A DNA stretch of 64,000 nucleotides from Thermoflavimicrobium daqui. Lineage in GTDB: Bacteria > Bacillota > Bacilli > Thermoactinomycetales > Thermoactinomycetaceae. The stretch is taken from positions 480,946-544,945 of the forward strand of contig NZ_KZ845664.1 in the NCBI RefSeq assembly GCF_003313465.1, written 5' to 3'. A program made the translations under genes and the position numbers. The notes beneath the pieces are model-generated. The model was not told the DNA's origin and did not search any database. It saw nothing but the letters and a program-made list of their open reading frames with translations. Shown piece by piece: positions 39,629-47,371 of this stretch; within the stretch, counting starts at the first letter, position 1; each line of letters starts with the position of its first letter.

Positions 39629-39656
39629 AAAGGAGCTTGTTCCTTTTCTTTTTAGA
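39584..39656 (+). terminator. Terminator overlapping the marR 3' end
   Basis: gaaaaggaacaagct (39584-39598) pairs perfectly with agcttgttccttttc (39634-39648), then TTTTTAG. The 5' arm lies in the last codons of marR. It separates marR from the ATPase gene, which has its own operator. Confidence 0.85.
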
Positions 39657-39663
39657 CTAATAA

Positions 39664-39675
39664 TACGATATCGTA
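39664..39675 (+). promoter_or_regulatory. Second MarR operator, before the ATPase gene
   Basis: TACGATATCGTA identical to the palindrome in the marR promoter, with the same flanks (AA before, GTA after). It lies 38 bases before the ATPase start. Confidence 0.82.
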
Positions 39676-39713
39676 GTATTTTCCTAAAACATTTTGATGA
39701 TAGGTGGATGATG

Positions 39714-40916
39714 ATGCGTATTATCGTTTATACAGGCAAAGGCGGCGTTGGCAAAACGAGTGTTGCAGCTGCAACAGCTGTTCAATTAGCAACACAGGGA
39801 CTCCGAACATTAGTCATGAGCACAGATGCTGCTCATAACTTATCGGATTGCTTTCAACTCTCTTTAGGGGCAGAGCCTGTACAAATTACTGAAAATTTAT
39901 GGGGACAAGAAATCGACAATATCCAAGAAACAGAGAAAAATTGGGGAGCAATGCAAACATGGTTTAGTGGCGTGATTGATTGGTCAGGGTTAAGTGAGGT
40001 AAGTGCAGAAGAAATGATCGCTTTTCCAGGGATGGAGGAGCTATTTAGTTTATTGAAAATCATTGATCATGCTAAGAGTAAAAAGTTTGATGTGCTAATA
40101 GTTGATTGTGCACCCACGGGAGAGACATTGCGTTTACTTAGTTATCCAAATGTGCTGACATGGTGGCTTGATAAAATATTCCCTTATCAACGCCGTTTTG
40201 CAAAATTAGCTCGCCCAGTGGCTAAATGGGCAACGGGAGGGCTTGAATTACCAAATGATGAGGTGATGGGGGAAACAGAGCGGCTCTTCCGTAAAGTGAT
40301 TGATGTTCAAAATATCTTATTAGATCATCAGACAACATCCATTCGTATTGTGGTCAATCCAGAAAAAATCGTGATTTCAGAAGCAGAGCGCGCTTTTACT
40401 TATCTGAATCTTTATGGTTTTAACACCGATGCCATCATAGTTAATCGTGTATTGCCAGAAGAAGCAGGGGTTGGATATTGGGCCGAGTGGAAAGAGAAAC
40501 AAAATGGATATTTACAAGAGATTCAACATTCTTTTCATCCTGTACCAGTATTGCAAGCACCGATGATGAAGTCGGAAGTAGTAGGGGTATCAGCATTAAA
40601 TGAACTAGCTCAAGCTGCTTATCAAATCAAAAACCCTGCTGATATTTTTTATGAAGGCAAAGCACAAGAATTAGTTAAAAAAGAAGAAGAATATCAGCTC
40701 TACTTAGCCCTTCCTTTTTTAGATCGCACTCAATTAAATCTAGCACAACGGGGTGATGAACTGACCATTCAGGCTGGCTCTTACCGCCGAAAAATGTTTT
40801 TACCACGTGTTTTGTTAAATCGTCCTATTTTAGGAGCACGCTTTATAGAACAACGTTTATGTATCACGTTTGGTGAACGAACTCAGAATGAGAAAGGAGA
40901 GCAAGCGAATGATTGA
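39714..40916 (+). CDS. ArsA/Get3-family anion-transporting ATPase
   Basis: A 400-residue SIMIBI-class ATPase. The deviant Walker A is YTGKGGVGKTSVAAATA, switch I is STDAAHNLSDCF and switch II IVDCAPTGETLRLL. The C-terminal 70 residues (YQLYLALPFLDRTQLN to RLCITFG) look like the HSP20-like tail domain found in many bacterial ArsA homologues. Only one ATPase domain is present, and the arsenite-binding cysteines are not evident, so an arsenite pump role is doubtful. ATG 39714 follows TAGGTGG; upstream codons back to 39570 overlap marR and are rejected. Probably MarR-controlled. Confidence 0.88.
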   Translation: MRIIVYTGKGGVGKTSVAAATAVQLATQGLRTLVMSTDAAHNLSDCFQLSLGAEPVQITENLWGQEIDNIQETEKNWGAMQTWFSGVIDWSGLSEVSAEEMIAFPGMEELFSLLKIIDHAKSKKFDVLIVDCAPTGETLRLLSYPNVLTWWLDKIFPYQRRFAKLARPVAKWATGGLELPNDEVMGETERLFRKVIDVQNILLDHQTTSIRIVVNPEKIVISEAERAFTYLNLYGFNTDAIIVNRVLPEEAGVGYWAEWKEKQNGYLQEIQHSFHPVPVLQAPMMKSEVVGVSALNELAQAAYQIKNPADIFYEGKAQELVKKEEEYQLYLALPFLDRTQLNLAQRGDELTIQAGSYRRKMFLPRVLLNRPILGARFIEQRLCITFGERTQNEKGEQAND

Positions 40917-41136
40917 GCGAAAAAAACTACACAATATCATTGATTTTCTTTATGATCTTCGTGAAAAAGCAGAGCAAACGGCGATTCCTCCACAAGCAAA
41001 AAAACACTTTAAAAATGCACATAAGGAGCAACTATTAGGAGTCCGTGCTTGCTTAGATCAAATGATCAACCGATTGGATGAAAAAGAGAAGGATAGTAAA
41101 AGGAAAGCGGTGCAAAAGATACAGATTGATGAGTGA
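40909..41136 (+). CDS. Small conserved-looking hypothetical protein
   Basis: A 75-residue, highly charged, mostly helical protein that overlaps the end of the ATPase gene by 8 bases, with AAAGGAGAG before ATG 40909. The central segment AKKHFKNAHKEQLLGVRACL looks conserved, but I cannot name the family. Tight coupling suggests a partner or regulator of the ATPase. Confidence 0.72.
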   Translation: MIERKKLHNIIDFLYDLREKAEQTAIPPQAKKHFKNAHKEQLLGVRACLDQMINRLDEKEKDSKRKAVQKIQIDE

Positions 41137-41320
41137 TGGAAATAACTCTATCACTTACTCTATTCAAAGATTTGCACCTCCCATAAATGCTAGAAATTAT
41201 CGGTGAATTTGCTACAACAACTTATAAAGAGGAATAAATAGAAGATCTAATATAAAAACAAGTTTGTAAAACAAACAAAATCATCACTCGTTATTACTGA
41301 AAAACACGATATTCATTAAA

Positions 41321-41368
41321 AAAGAAGCCCATTAAGCATGACTGATCCAGTCAACTTGATGGGCTTCT
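41321..41368 (-). terminator. Terminator overlapping the HD-kinase gene end (minus strand)
   Basis: agaagcccat pairs with atgggcttct around the stop codon; on the minus strand TTTTTTAATG follows. The gene's last codons form the 5' arm. Confidence 0.82.
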
Positions 41369-42486
41369 GAATGTTCTGGAACCTCGAGCTTGGAAGCCAA
41401 TTTTAAAATCACCTTTTCAGGGACATACTCTGTACGCTTTCGGTTGCGATCTAAAGCTACTTGAGGCGGGATATCTACATAAACAATTCGGACACGAGCT
41501 TGATAAGAAGCAAAAAGCTGGATAAGTGGTTTTCGAATAAACTGAGTTAAATTAGTCGCATTCCAGACAAAAGAACGTTTCTGTCGCAGCCATTCTTTGG
41601 CTTGTTCCTTGGCAAGTTGAATTACTTTTCCTTGTGAATCTTCGGGATGAATTCGATGTTGTTTGCGAATTTCATCGAGTGAGACGATGGGCCAGTCTGG
41701 TAAGTTCTTTTTTATCCATGTATCTTTACCTGACCCAGGTAGCCCAACCATCAGAATCACTTCAAAAGAGGGCTTGACATATGGAGAGTAGAGGGGATTG
41801 TCTTGCCAGCCTTGAAAATAGCGAAAACGACTATACTTACAAGGAAAAGTACGTGGTTGATCATAACAACCTTGCTCCTGACAATACTCTCGAAATAGCT
41901 GAATTCGTTCAAGTAGTTCTACTTGATCATGACAAATTCGTCCACGTATATCTGCCTCTGCAAGTAAAGCTACCAAATCTAAACGTATTTGTAAGCTTGC
42001 TTCATATACAGCTTTGTCAGGACTCTCTTTTTCTAAAAACCATAGGGGAAGCCCATGAAAGCGGACAAGAGAGACAATCGACTCTCGGATAGTTAGTGGT
42101 GGCATCATTGGTAGTTCCCATAGAATTTGCCTAGCCAGTTTAGCACCACGTTTGGCATGTCCAGGTGAAGTGATCCTGCCTTTTTCATCAATTTGAGTGC
42201 AAGTGGGTTTAGCCACATCATGAAGAAGAGCAGCGATGAACATCACGGAACGTTCTGTATTAGAGAGTTGTTTCCATTCAGCTAACTGAATTAGTTCTTG
42301 GACAACCATCGTAGTATGAGTATAGACATCACCTTCAGCATGGTAGATCGGATCCTGTGGAACTTTTTGCAAAGACTTAAGCCACGGGAATCTCTCTGTT
42401 AGATGAACCCAATCACAGATTGCATCACTTGGAGAGGGACACAAAGGAAAGATCCATTCATTGATTGACTGTTCATGTCTGGTCAA
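41332..42486 (-). CDS. HD phosphohydrolase-polynucleotide kinase fusion (HD-Pnk-like)
   Basis: A 384-residue two-domain protein. The N-terminal HD domain (about 45-200) has His57 (YTHTTM), His89-Asp90 (ALLHDVAKP), His110, His144 and Asp178 as likely metal ligands. The C-terminal P-loop kinase (about 242-384) has GLPGSGKDTW (248-257), a VSLDEIRKQ acceptor-side motif and an RNRKR lid. This order matches HD-Pnk end-healing enzymes, which remove 2',3'-cyclic or 2'/3' phosphates and add a 5' phosphate. The start overlaps the RNA ligase stop (ATGA), so the two genes form an RNA-repair operon. The assignment is by motif and context. Confidence 0.85.
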   Translation of the reverse strand: MTRHEQSINEWIFPLCPSPSDAICDWVHLTERFPWLKSLQKVPQDPIYHAEGDVYTHTTMVVQELIQLAEWKQLSNTERSVMFIAALLHDVAKPTCTQIDEKGRITSPGHAKRGAKLARQILWELPMMPPLTIRESIVSLVRFHGLPLWFLEKESPDKAVYEASLQIRLDLVALLAEADIRGRICHDQVELLERIQLFREYCQEQGCYDQPRTFPCKYSRFRYFQGWQDNPLYSPYVKPSFEVILMVGLPGSGKDTWIKKNLPDWPIVSLDEIRKQHRIHPEDSQGKVIQLAKEQAKEWLRQKRSFVWNATNLTQFIRKPLIQLFASYQARVRIVYVDIPPQVALDRNRKRTEYVPEKVILKLASKLEVPEHSEAHQVDWISHA

Positions 42487-43268
42487 AACAGGGTCACCCC
42501 TTTTCGCAGTTGATTGGGTAAAAGCTGGCGATTCATCCAGTGACTTTCTGAGTCGATGATCGTTTGTAGAAAATCACTACGTACGAATTTATAGCGTCCT
42601 TTGACCATATCGCCTTCTTCTTCTTTGATATAAAGGCCTTCCATTAAACCACTAAGGTCCGTCTCTTTTAATACGGTGTCTGGGGAGATTCCTTGCTCTA
42701 TCGCTTTTTTACAAAGCTGATCGATCAAGTCATGGGATATAAAGTGAGAAGGTCCGATCCATTCTTTTAAAGTTAAATAGGATGGAGCAGCTCCTTCGTA
42801 TAACACCTTTACTGAAACAATAAACGGGGCACTTTTTAATAGATCACGACGTGCTTTGGTCGATAAGAACACTTTCTCTTGTTGATCATAAATGTCAAAC
42901 TCCAAGAAATAATGAGGTAAGTCTGTATAAAAAATGGTATGTTTGGCATACATCCACTCACCATACAAGATATAGCGGTCACCAAGTAAGTACCAAAGCT
43001 CTCCTGTGTAACGATTTGCCCAACTCTTAAGTAAGTGAAATTGCTGCTCACGTGGACCTCCAGTTAAGTAATGACCACGGCTCTGTAAACGTAGTTGTCC
43101 ATCAGAAGTAAAGCTAATCCCACAATTGGCTCCATCCATTTTTTCTTCAATGACCAGATAAGCGTTTTTTAGAGTAGAATAAGGTACAAGGTTTAAGTCG
43201 TTATCTCCTTGTTGCAATCCAGACCCTTCGATATGTGGAGTACGTGGATATTTAATCATTTTTGTCAT
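42483..43268 (-). CDS. RNA ligase (ATP-dependent, nucleotidyltransferase fold)
   Basis: A 261-residue ligase. Motif I is EEKMDGANCGISF with the AMP-accepting Lys43; RLQSRGHYLTGG resembles motif Ia; YGEWMYAKH is motif III; LEFDIYD is motif IIIa; MEGLYIKEE is motif IV; VKGRYKFVR is motif V. It should seal 5'-phosphate to 3'-OH RNA ends. ATG 43268 follows AGGTG; the long N-terminal extension to 43376 lacks support. It is translationally coupled to the end-healing enzyme downstream. Confidence 0.88.
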   Translation of the reverse strand: MTKMIKYPRTPHIEGSGLQQGDNDLNLVPYSTLKNAYLVIEEKMDGANCGISFTSDGQLRLQSRGHYLTGGPREQQFHLLKSWANRYTGELWYLLGDRYILYGEWMYAKHTIFYTDLPHYFLEFDIYDQQEKVFLSTKARRDLLKSAPFIVSVKVLYEGAAPSYLTLKEWIGPSHFISHDLIDQLCKKAIEQGISPDTVLKETDLSGLMEGLYIKEEEGDMVKGRYKFVRSDFLQTIIDSESHWMNRQLLPNQLRKGVTLF

Positions 43269-43411
43269 TTTTTCACCTAATGATGTTAAATTATTATTTG
43301 TGTATAGAAAATAAATGCCTTTGGGTAATGATATTCTATATCGATTATTAAGAATATAAATAACTATGTCAACCACCTAGTATCTTATGGTGGATTGACA
43401 TGGTTGACAGA

Positions 43412-44599
43412 CTACTTAAGATTGCTTAAATGTTTTTTACCCATTCTTAGAGCGAGCACACTAAGAATCACGGCAATAGCTCCAATATAAAAGGGAATCG
43501 AAGGATCATAAATTTCAGCGAGCTTACCAGCTAACCATGGAGCGATAGCTCCACCTGTGAACCTAACAAAGCTATACGCGGATGATGCGATGGAACGTTC
43601 AAATGGAGATACATCCATCACCGCTGTCGTGAGTACGGTATTCATAATACCAAGAATGAAACCAGCGATCACAATAGCAGCAACTAAAGTATTTTGCGAA
43701 TAACTACCCCATCCCATCACCAAAAGATCAAGAGTTAATAATACTAAGGTAACATACATCGTAGGGATAGAGCCAAAACGATCCATCAGCTTTGGTGCCA
43801 CAATTACCGAGGAGATTGCTAGCATAATCCCCCAAAAAAAGAAAACAAGACCTAATTCATGCTCACTCATGTGTAGGACAAATGGAGAAAAAGCGAGTAG
43901 AGTAAAAAAGCCATAATTGTATAATAAAGCGGTAATTGCTAGGGTAAATAAACCGGGATGACTTAATGCCTTAAATGGATCAGATAAGGAACTGCGATAT
44001 TTGGGCTTAGGAATATCACGTAAAAGGATGGAAATGGCAAGAAATCCAATAATCATAAGGGCTGCAACACCAAAAAATGGACCTCGCCAGCTAATACTGC
44101 CAAGTCCCCCACCAAGCAAAGGACCTACTGACATTCCCAGGCCGATGGCGGCTTCATATAATATGATTGCTCCAGCAGCTCCACCTGAAGCCACACTTAC
44201 AATGACCGCTAAAGCTGTAGAAATAAAGAGAGCATTTCCAAGTCCCCAACCCGCACGATAGCCAATAATTTGCTGGACAGTATTAGACGTTCCACCTAAA
44301 AAGGCAAAGAGGATAATGAGCATAAGTCCGATAAGTAAAGTCCATTTGGGACCAATTCGACTCGAAATCCATCCAGTAAACAACATAGCGATACCTGTCA
44401 CTAACATGTAGCTTGAAAATAATAATGAAACTTGGCTAGGACTTGCATCGAGCTGTTTGGCGATTGCGGGTAAGATCGGATCTACTAACCCCAGCCCCAT
44501 AAATGCAACAATACAAGCAAAAGCAACAGCCCAAGCTGCTTTAGGCTGTTTAAAAATACCTCTAAGAGAGTGATCTTCATGTTTAGTTGTATCCATCAT
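43412..44599 (-). CDS. MFS transporter, Bcr/CflA-like drug efflux
   Basis: A 395-residue major facilitator with twelve predicted helices. Motif A is GWISSRIGPKWTLL and motif C lies in YEAAIGLGMSVGPLLGGGLG, the antiporter mark of 12-14 TM drug exporters. ATG 44599 follows AGGTGGTGG and is 17 bases after the stop of the upstream merR, so the two form an operon. The MerR protein probably senses the drug; no substrate can be named. Confidence 0.9.
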   Translation of the reverse strand: MMDTTKHEDHSLRGIFKQPKAAWAVAFACIVAFMGLGLVDPILPAIAKQLDASPSQVSLLFSSYMLVTGIAMLFTGWISSRIGPKWTLLIGLMLIILFAFLGGTSNTVQQIIGYRAGWGLGNALFISTALAVIVSVASGGAAGAIILYEAAIGLGMSVGPLLGGGLGSISWRGPFFGVAALMIIGFLAISILLRDIPKPKYRSSLSDPFKALSHPGLFTLAITALLYNYGFFTLLAFSPFVLHMSEHELGLVFFFWGIMLAISSVIVAPKLMDRFGSIPTMYVTLVLLTLDLLVMGWGSYSQNTLVAAIVIAGFILGIMNTVLTTAVMDVSPFERSIASSAYSFVRFTGGAIAPWLAGKLAEIYDPSIPFYIGAIAVILSVLALRMGKKHLSNLK

Positions 44600-44615
44600 C
44601 GAAATAATCCACCAC

Positions 44616-45053
44616 CTAATCTTTACTATCATGTAGTTCTTGCAATTTCGCTTGAATTCGTTTTCGTTTCTGATCATATTCCTCGATCATTTTATCCATT
44701 TTTTTAACTTTCTCTTGCAGCATCATTTGTTGTGTACAAAGGGTATGATCAAGCTGATTTAATAATTCAATTTGTCTTTCCAAAGCCACTGAGTTTTTGT
44801 CTTGAAAGTAGTTTTCTCTTAACTCATGATATTTTTTCTCTAGGAGTAATATATTTTTGATCTCATTTAGTGAAAGTCCAAGTAAGTCACGCAAATTTTT
44901 CATATGCAGGATTTGTTCGATATCTTGATCAGTGTATAAGCGGTATCTTCCTTCTGTCCGACCAGATGGTGTAATTAAACCGATCTCCTCATAATAACGT
45001 AGCGTACGTTTCGTAAGTCCTGTTTTCTTTGCTACCATTTCAATCTGATGCAT
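44616..45053 (-). CDS. MerR family transcriptional regulator
   Basis: A 145-residue regulator with the N-terminal DNA-binding domain (IEMVAKKTGLTKRTLRYYEEIGL, GRTEGRYRLYTDQDIEQI) and a long coiled-coil helix (about 80-140) but no large effector domain. A perfect 18-bp palindrome sits in its promoter. It is the first gene of a merR-MFS pair and probably an autoregulated local activator. Confidence 0.92.
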   Translation of the reverse strand: MHQIEMVAKKTGLTKRTLRYYEEIGLITPSGRTEGRYRLYTDQDIEQILHMKNLRDLLGLSLNEIKNILLLEKKYHELRENYFQDKNSVALERQIELLNQLDHTLCTQQMMLQEKVKKMDKMIEEYDQKRKRIQAKLQELHDSKD

Positions 45054-45072
45054 TTTGGCTCACTCCTGTTTG

Positions 45073-45106
45073 ATTATAGCATATTTATAACGTTTACGTA
45101 AACGTT
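45073..45106 (-). promoter_or_regulatory. merR-MFS promoter with 18-bp perfect palindrome
   Basis: aacgtttacgtaaacgtt (45089-45106) is a perfect palindrome upstream of a minus-strand TATAAT (45078-45073). The region lies 20-53 bases before the merR start, as expected for a MerR operator between -35 and -10. Confidence 0.75.
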
Positions 45107-45253
45107 AATCTTATACAAGCGAAACTAAAGCTCATCAGTAAGATGAAATCATACATAATGCCATTATGACAATTCCAAGATGATTGATTCAAGTAGGATT
45201 AAAATAAATGAAACTGGATAGAGATTAGGTAAAAATATATACTCCAAGAGGAA

Positions 45254-45607
45254 CTTTATATCTTTGCGAGCGAGAAAGCCCCTAGCTTCAGCTATGGGGA
45301 TGAAAACGAGCGTCAGACGAGGGAAAGGGCTTTTTACCCCTCTCGCAAGTCTGACCATCTTTTGTTTTTTTACTTTTAGTGATCAACTAGAAGCACTATT
45401 CATAGAAAAAACAAAAGAGCTTGAAACTACTATATCAAGTATGGAGATCATGCCTGACCATGTGCATTTACTCATACAATGCGATCCTAGGTTTAGTATC
45501 CATAAGGTAGTCAAGCATCTCAAGGGGTATACATCATGAGTATGAAGACAAGAGTTTCCACATCTGAAATCACGAATCCCCTGCGTTTACGCATGGGGAG
45601 TGGTCAA
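45254..45607 (+). mobile_element. IS200/IS605 deletion derivative with partial tnpA
   Basis: A 354-bp relic with both ends kept. The left part has CTTTAT, ATCTTTGCGAG and a subterminal hairpin cccc-tagc-ttca-gcta-tgggg (45279-45299) with an unpaired T. The right end (45575-45607) is the 33-base block identical to that at 4099-4131, including the hairpin cccctgcg-ttta-cgcatgggg. Between them is a fragment of the Y1 transposase. No tnpB is present. It could be mobilised in trans if a complete element exists elsewhere. Confidence 0.82.
45378..45539 (+). pseudogene. tnpA: tnpA fragment (IS200-type Y1 transposase)
   Basis: About 53 codons match the middle of IS200/IS605 TnpA, including the HUH motif in EIMPDHVHLL and the following HKVVKHLKGYTS. 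The N-terminal strands and the C-terminal helix with the catalytic tyrosine are missing; a stop follows GYTS. The open frame runs back to 45264, but those residues come from the element end, not from TnpA. Confidence 0.85.
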
Positions 45608-45632
45608 GGTGTAATCTTTCAACAATGTAAGG

Positions 45633-45769
45633 TTGACTTAAGATAATTCGATGGAATAGAAGGAAGTGAATCACATATATTTATAGATGTGTAAGCCAAT
45701 CCTTCTTAAATCACCTTTAACCGCCAAAGTTCTCTAGTTGTAGAGAGTGGATAGGCGGTTATTTTTTTA
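45633..45769 (+). ncRNA. Candidate orphan structured RNA
   Basis: No coding gene lies between the insertion relic and a strong plus-strand terminator. A TTGACT (45633-45638) stands in front of a nested stem (gaagga with tccttc, and cacat with atgtg inside), then the terminator. This could be a small RNA or the tail of something disrupted by the insertion. The promoter's -10 is not convincing. Function unknown. Confidence 0.3.
45718..45769 (+). terminator. Rho-independent terminator without an obvious gene
   Basis: taaccgcc pairs with ggcggtta around an inner hairpin ctcta-gttg-tagag, followed by seven T. Confidence 0.82.
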
Positions 45770-45770
45770 T

Positions 45771-45802
45771 AAAAAAGCCAGTCTTAACGAAAAGACTGGT
45801 TG
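45771..45802 (-). terminator. Terminator of the GH4 gene (minus strand)
   Basis: gccagtctt pairs with aagactggt; on the minus strand TTTTTTATAAA follows. It lies about 105 bases past the GH4 stop. Confidence 0.78.
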
Positions 45803-45907
45803 ATTGATTGCCTATGAATTTAGATAAAAATAAGTCAAAGTCGCTTAATTGGGAAAGGAGACCAGAGTTGTGGCAGTTTCATTAGTCTTAGCGAAGGCGT
45901 TCAATTT

Positions 45908-47224
45908 TTAGAAAAATTGGGGCAAATAGGCTCGATGTGCTTCTAACATTTCATCAAGAACCTTTTTAGCTGTTTCATCGGATGATACCAATGGATTGAT
46001 CGTTAAGGCAAGAAGAGCTTGATTATAATCACCACTGATGGCGGCCTCGGATGTAATCACTTCAAATGATTTGATTTGCTGTACGAGCCCAATGACAGAG
46101 GTAGGAAGTTCTCCCATAGCAATCGGCTTTGGGCCATCTTTAGTAATCAGACAGTTTACTTCAACGGCAGAATGATAGGGGAGATTGGCAATAGAACCTC
46201 GATTTTCCACATTTACGGTTTGGATATTTTTCTTATCATTATATATCGCATCGATGAGGTTACAAGCCGCATCACTATAATAGGCCCCCCCACGTTGTTC
46301 TAGTTGTTTTGGTTTTTCCTGTAAGTTTGGGTCTTGGTATAGTGCAAATAACTCTTTTTCTACTTCATAGACATGGTGAGCCCGTGTTTTTCCTTCTTTT
46401 TGGAATTGTTGTAGCTGATCAGCAAGCATCTCTTTCGTTTTGTAGTAATAGCGATGATAAGGACAGGGAATGACTCCTAATGCTTGTATAAATTGAGGCT
46501 CCCAGTTGAATTCAGGAATATTTTTGATATGAATGGATGAATTTTCTCGTGCTATTTGTTTTAATAGCTCTTGACTAATGTCTTTCCCATCGAGATAAGC
46601 ACGCAAACCAAATACCATGTGGTTTAATCCAGCAAAGTCGATATGTATGCGATGAGCTTCAACATGAAGTAGTTTGGCAAGATTTTGGGTCATACTAAAT
46701 GGTACATTACATAAGCCAATTACTTTTTTATGCTTGGCATAACGTAATAAAGCTTCTGTGACCATTCCCGCTGGATTGGTAAAGTTGATTAACCAAGCGT
46801 CTGGACAAAGTTCTGTCATCTCTTGACAAATATCGAGAAGAACCGGAATTGTACGTAATCCTTTAAAAAAACCACCCACTCCATTCGTTTCTTGCCCCAA
46901 TAGACCATACTTTAATGGAATGCTCTCATCTAAAATACGGGCAGGTAGCTGTCCTACACGAATTTGCGTGGTAACAAAATCAGCCTCTTTCAAGGCCTCT
47001 TTTCGATTGAGAGTTAGATGAATTTCCATAGGAACGCCTGCTTTTTTAACCATTCGTTTTGCTAAATTACCAACGATCTTTAATTTTTCCTCCCCTTCTG
47101 GAATATCGACAAGCCAAAGCTCACGGACAGGAAGCGAAGTATATCGTTTGATAAATCCTTCAACTAATTCGGGAGTATAACTCGATCCTCCACCAATCGT
47201 TACCACTTTCAATCCTTTAGACAA
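45908..47224 (-). CDS. 6-phospho-beta-glucosidase (GH4)
   Basis: A 438-residue NAD- and Mn-dependent GH4 hydrolase that splits phosphorylated cellobiose or aryl-glucosides brought in by the PTS. The NAD loop is VVTIGGGSSYTPELVEG; QIRVGQLPARILDESIPLKYGLLGQETNGVGGF and GLCNVP (metal Cys) are diagnostic of the LicH/CelF branch. TTG 47224 is 9 bases behind AAAGGGGG; ATG 47233 touches that site. It is monocistronic but belongs with the nearby PTS genes. Confidence 0.93.
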   Translation of the reverse strand: MSKGLKVVTIGGGSSYTPELVEGFIKRYTSLPVRELWLVDIPEGEEKLKIVGNLAKRMVKKAGVPMEIHLTLNRKEALKEADFVTTQIRVGQLPARILDESIPLKYGLLGQETNGVGGFFKGLRTIPVLLDICQEMTELCPDAWLINFTNPAGMVTEALLRYAKHKKVIGLCNVPFSMTQNLAKLLHVEAHRIHIDFAGLNHMVFGLRAYLDGKDISQELLKQIARENSSIHIKNIPEFNWEPQFIQALGVIPCPYHRYYYKTKEMLADQLQQFQKEGKTRAHHVYEVEKELFALYQDPNLQEKPKQLEQRGGAYYSDAACNLIDAIYNDKKNIQTVNVENRGSIANLPYHSAVEVNCLITKDGPKPIAMGELPTSVIGLVQQIKSFEVITSEAAISGDYNQALLALTINPLVSSDETAKKVLDEMLEAHRAYLPQFF

Positions 47225-47329
47225 TGAAATCATCCCCCTTTTTAGAATATTATATGTTTATTGTAACACTGTTTTTAAGTGCAGAGGAGAGTAACCCATT
47301 CTATACCTTACATGTCTTCTATATATAAA

Positions 47330-47363
47330 AAAGTGCCGACCCCAGTTAAAGGGATCGGCACAA
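47330..47363 (-). terminator. Terminator of the PTS EIIC gene (minus strand)
   Basis: gtgccga-ccc pairs with ggg-atcggcac; on the minus strand TTTTTTATATATAG follows. Confidence 0.85.
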
Positions 47364-47371
47364 GAAAGAAT

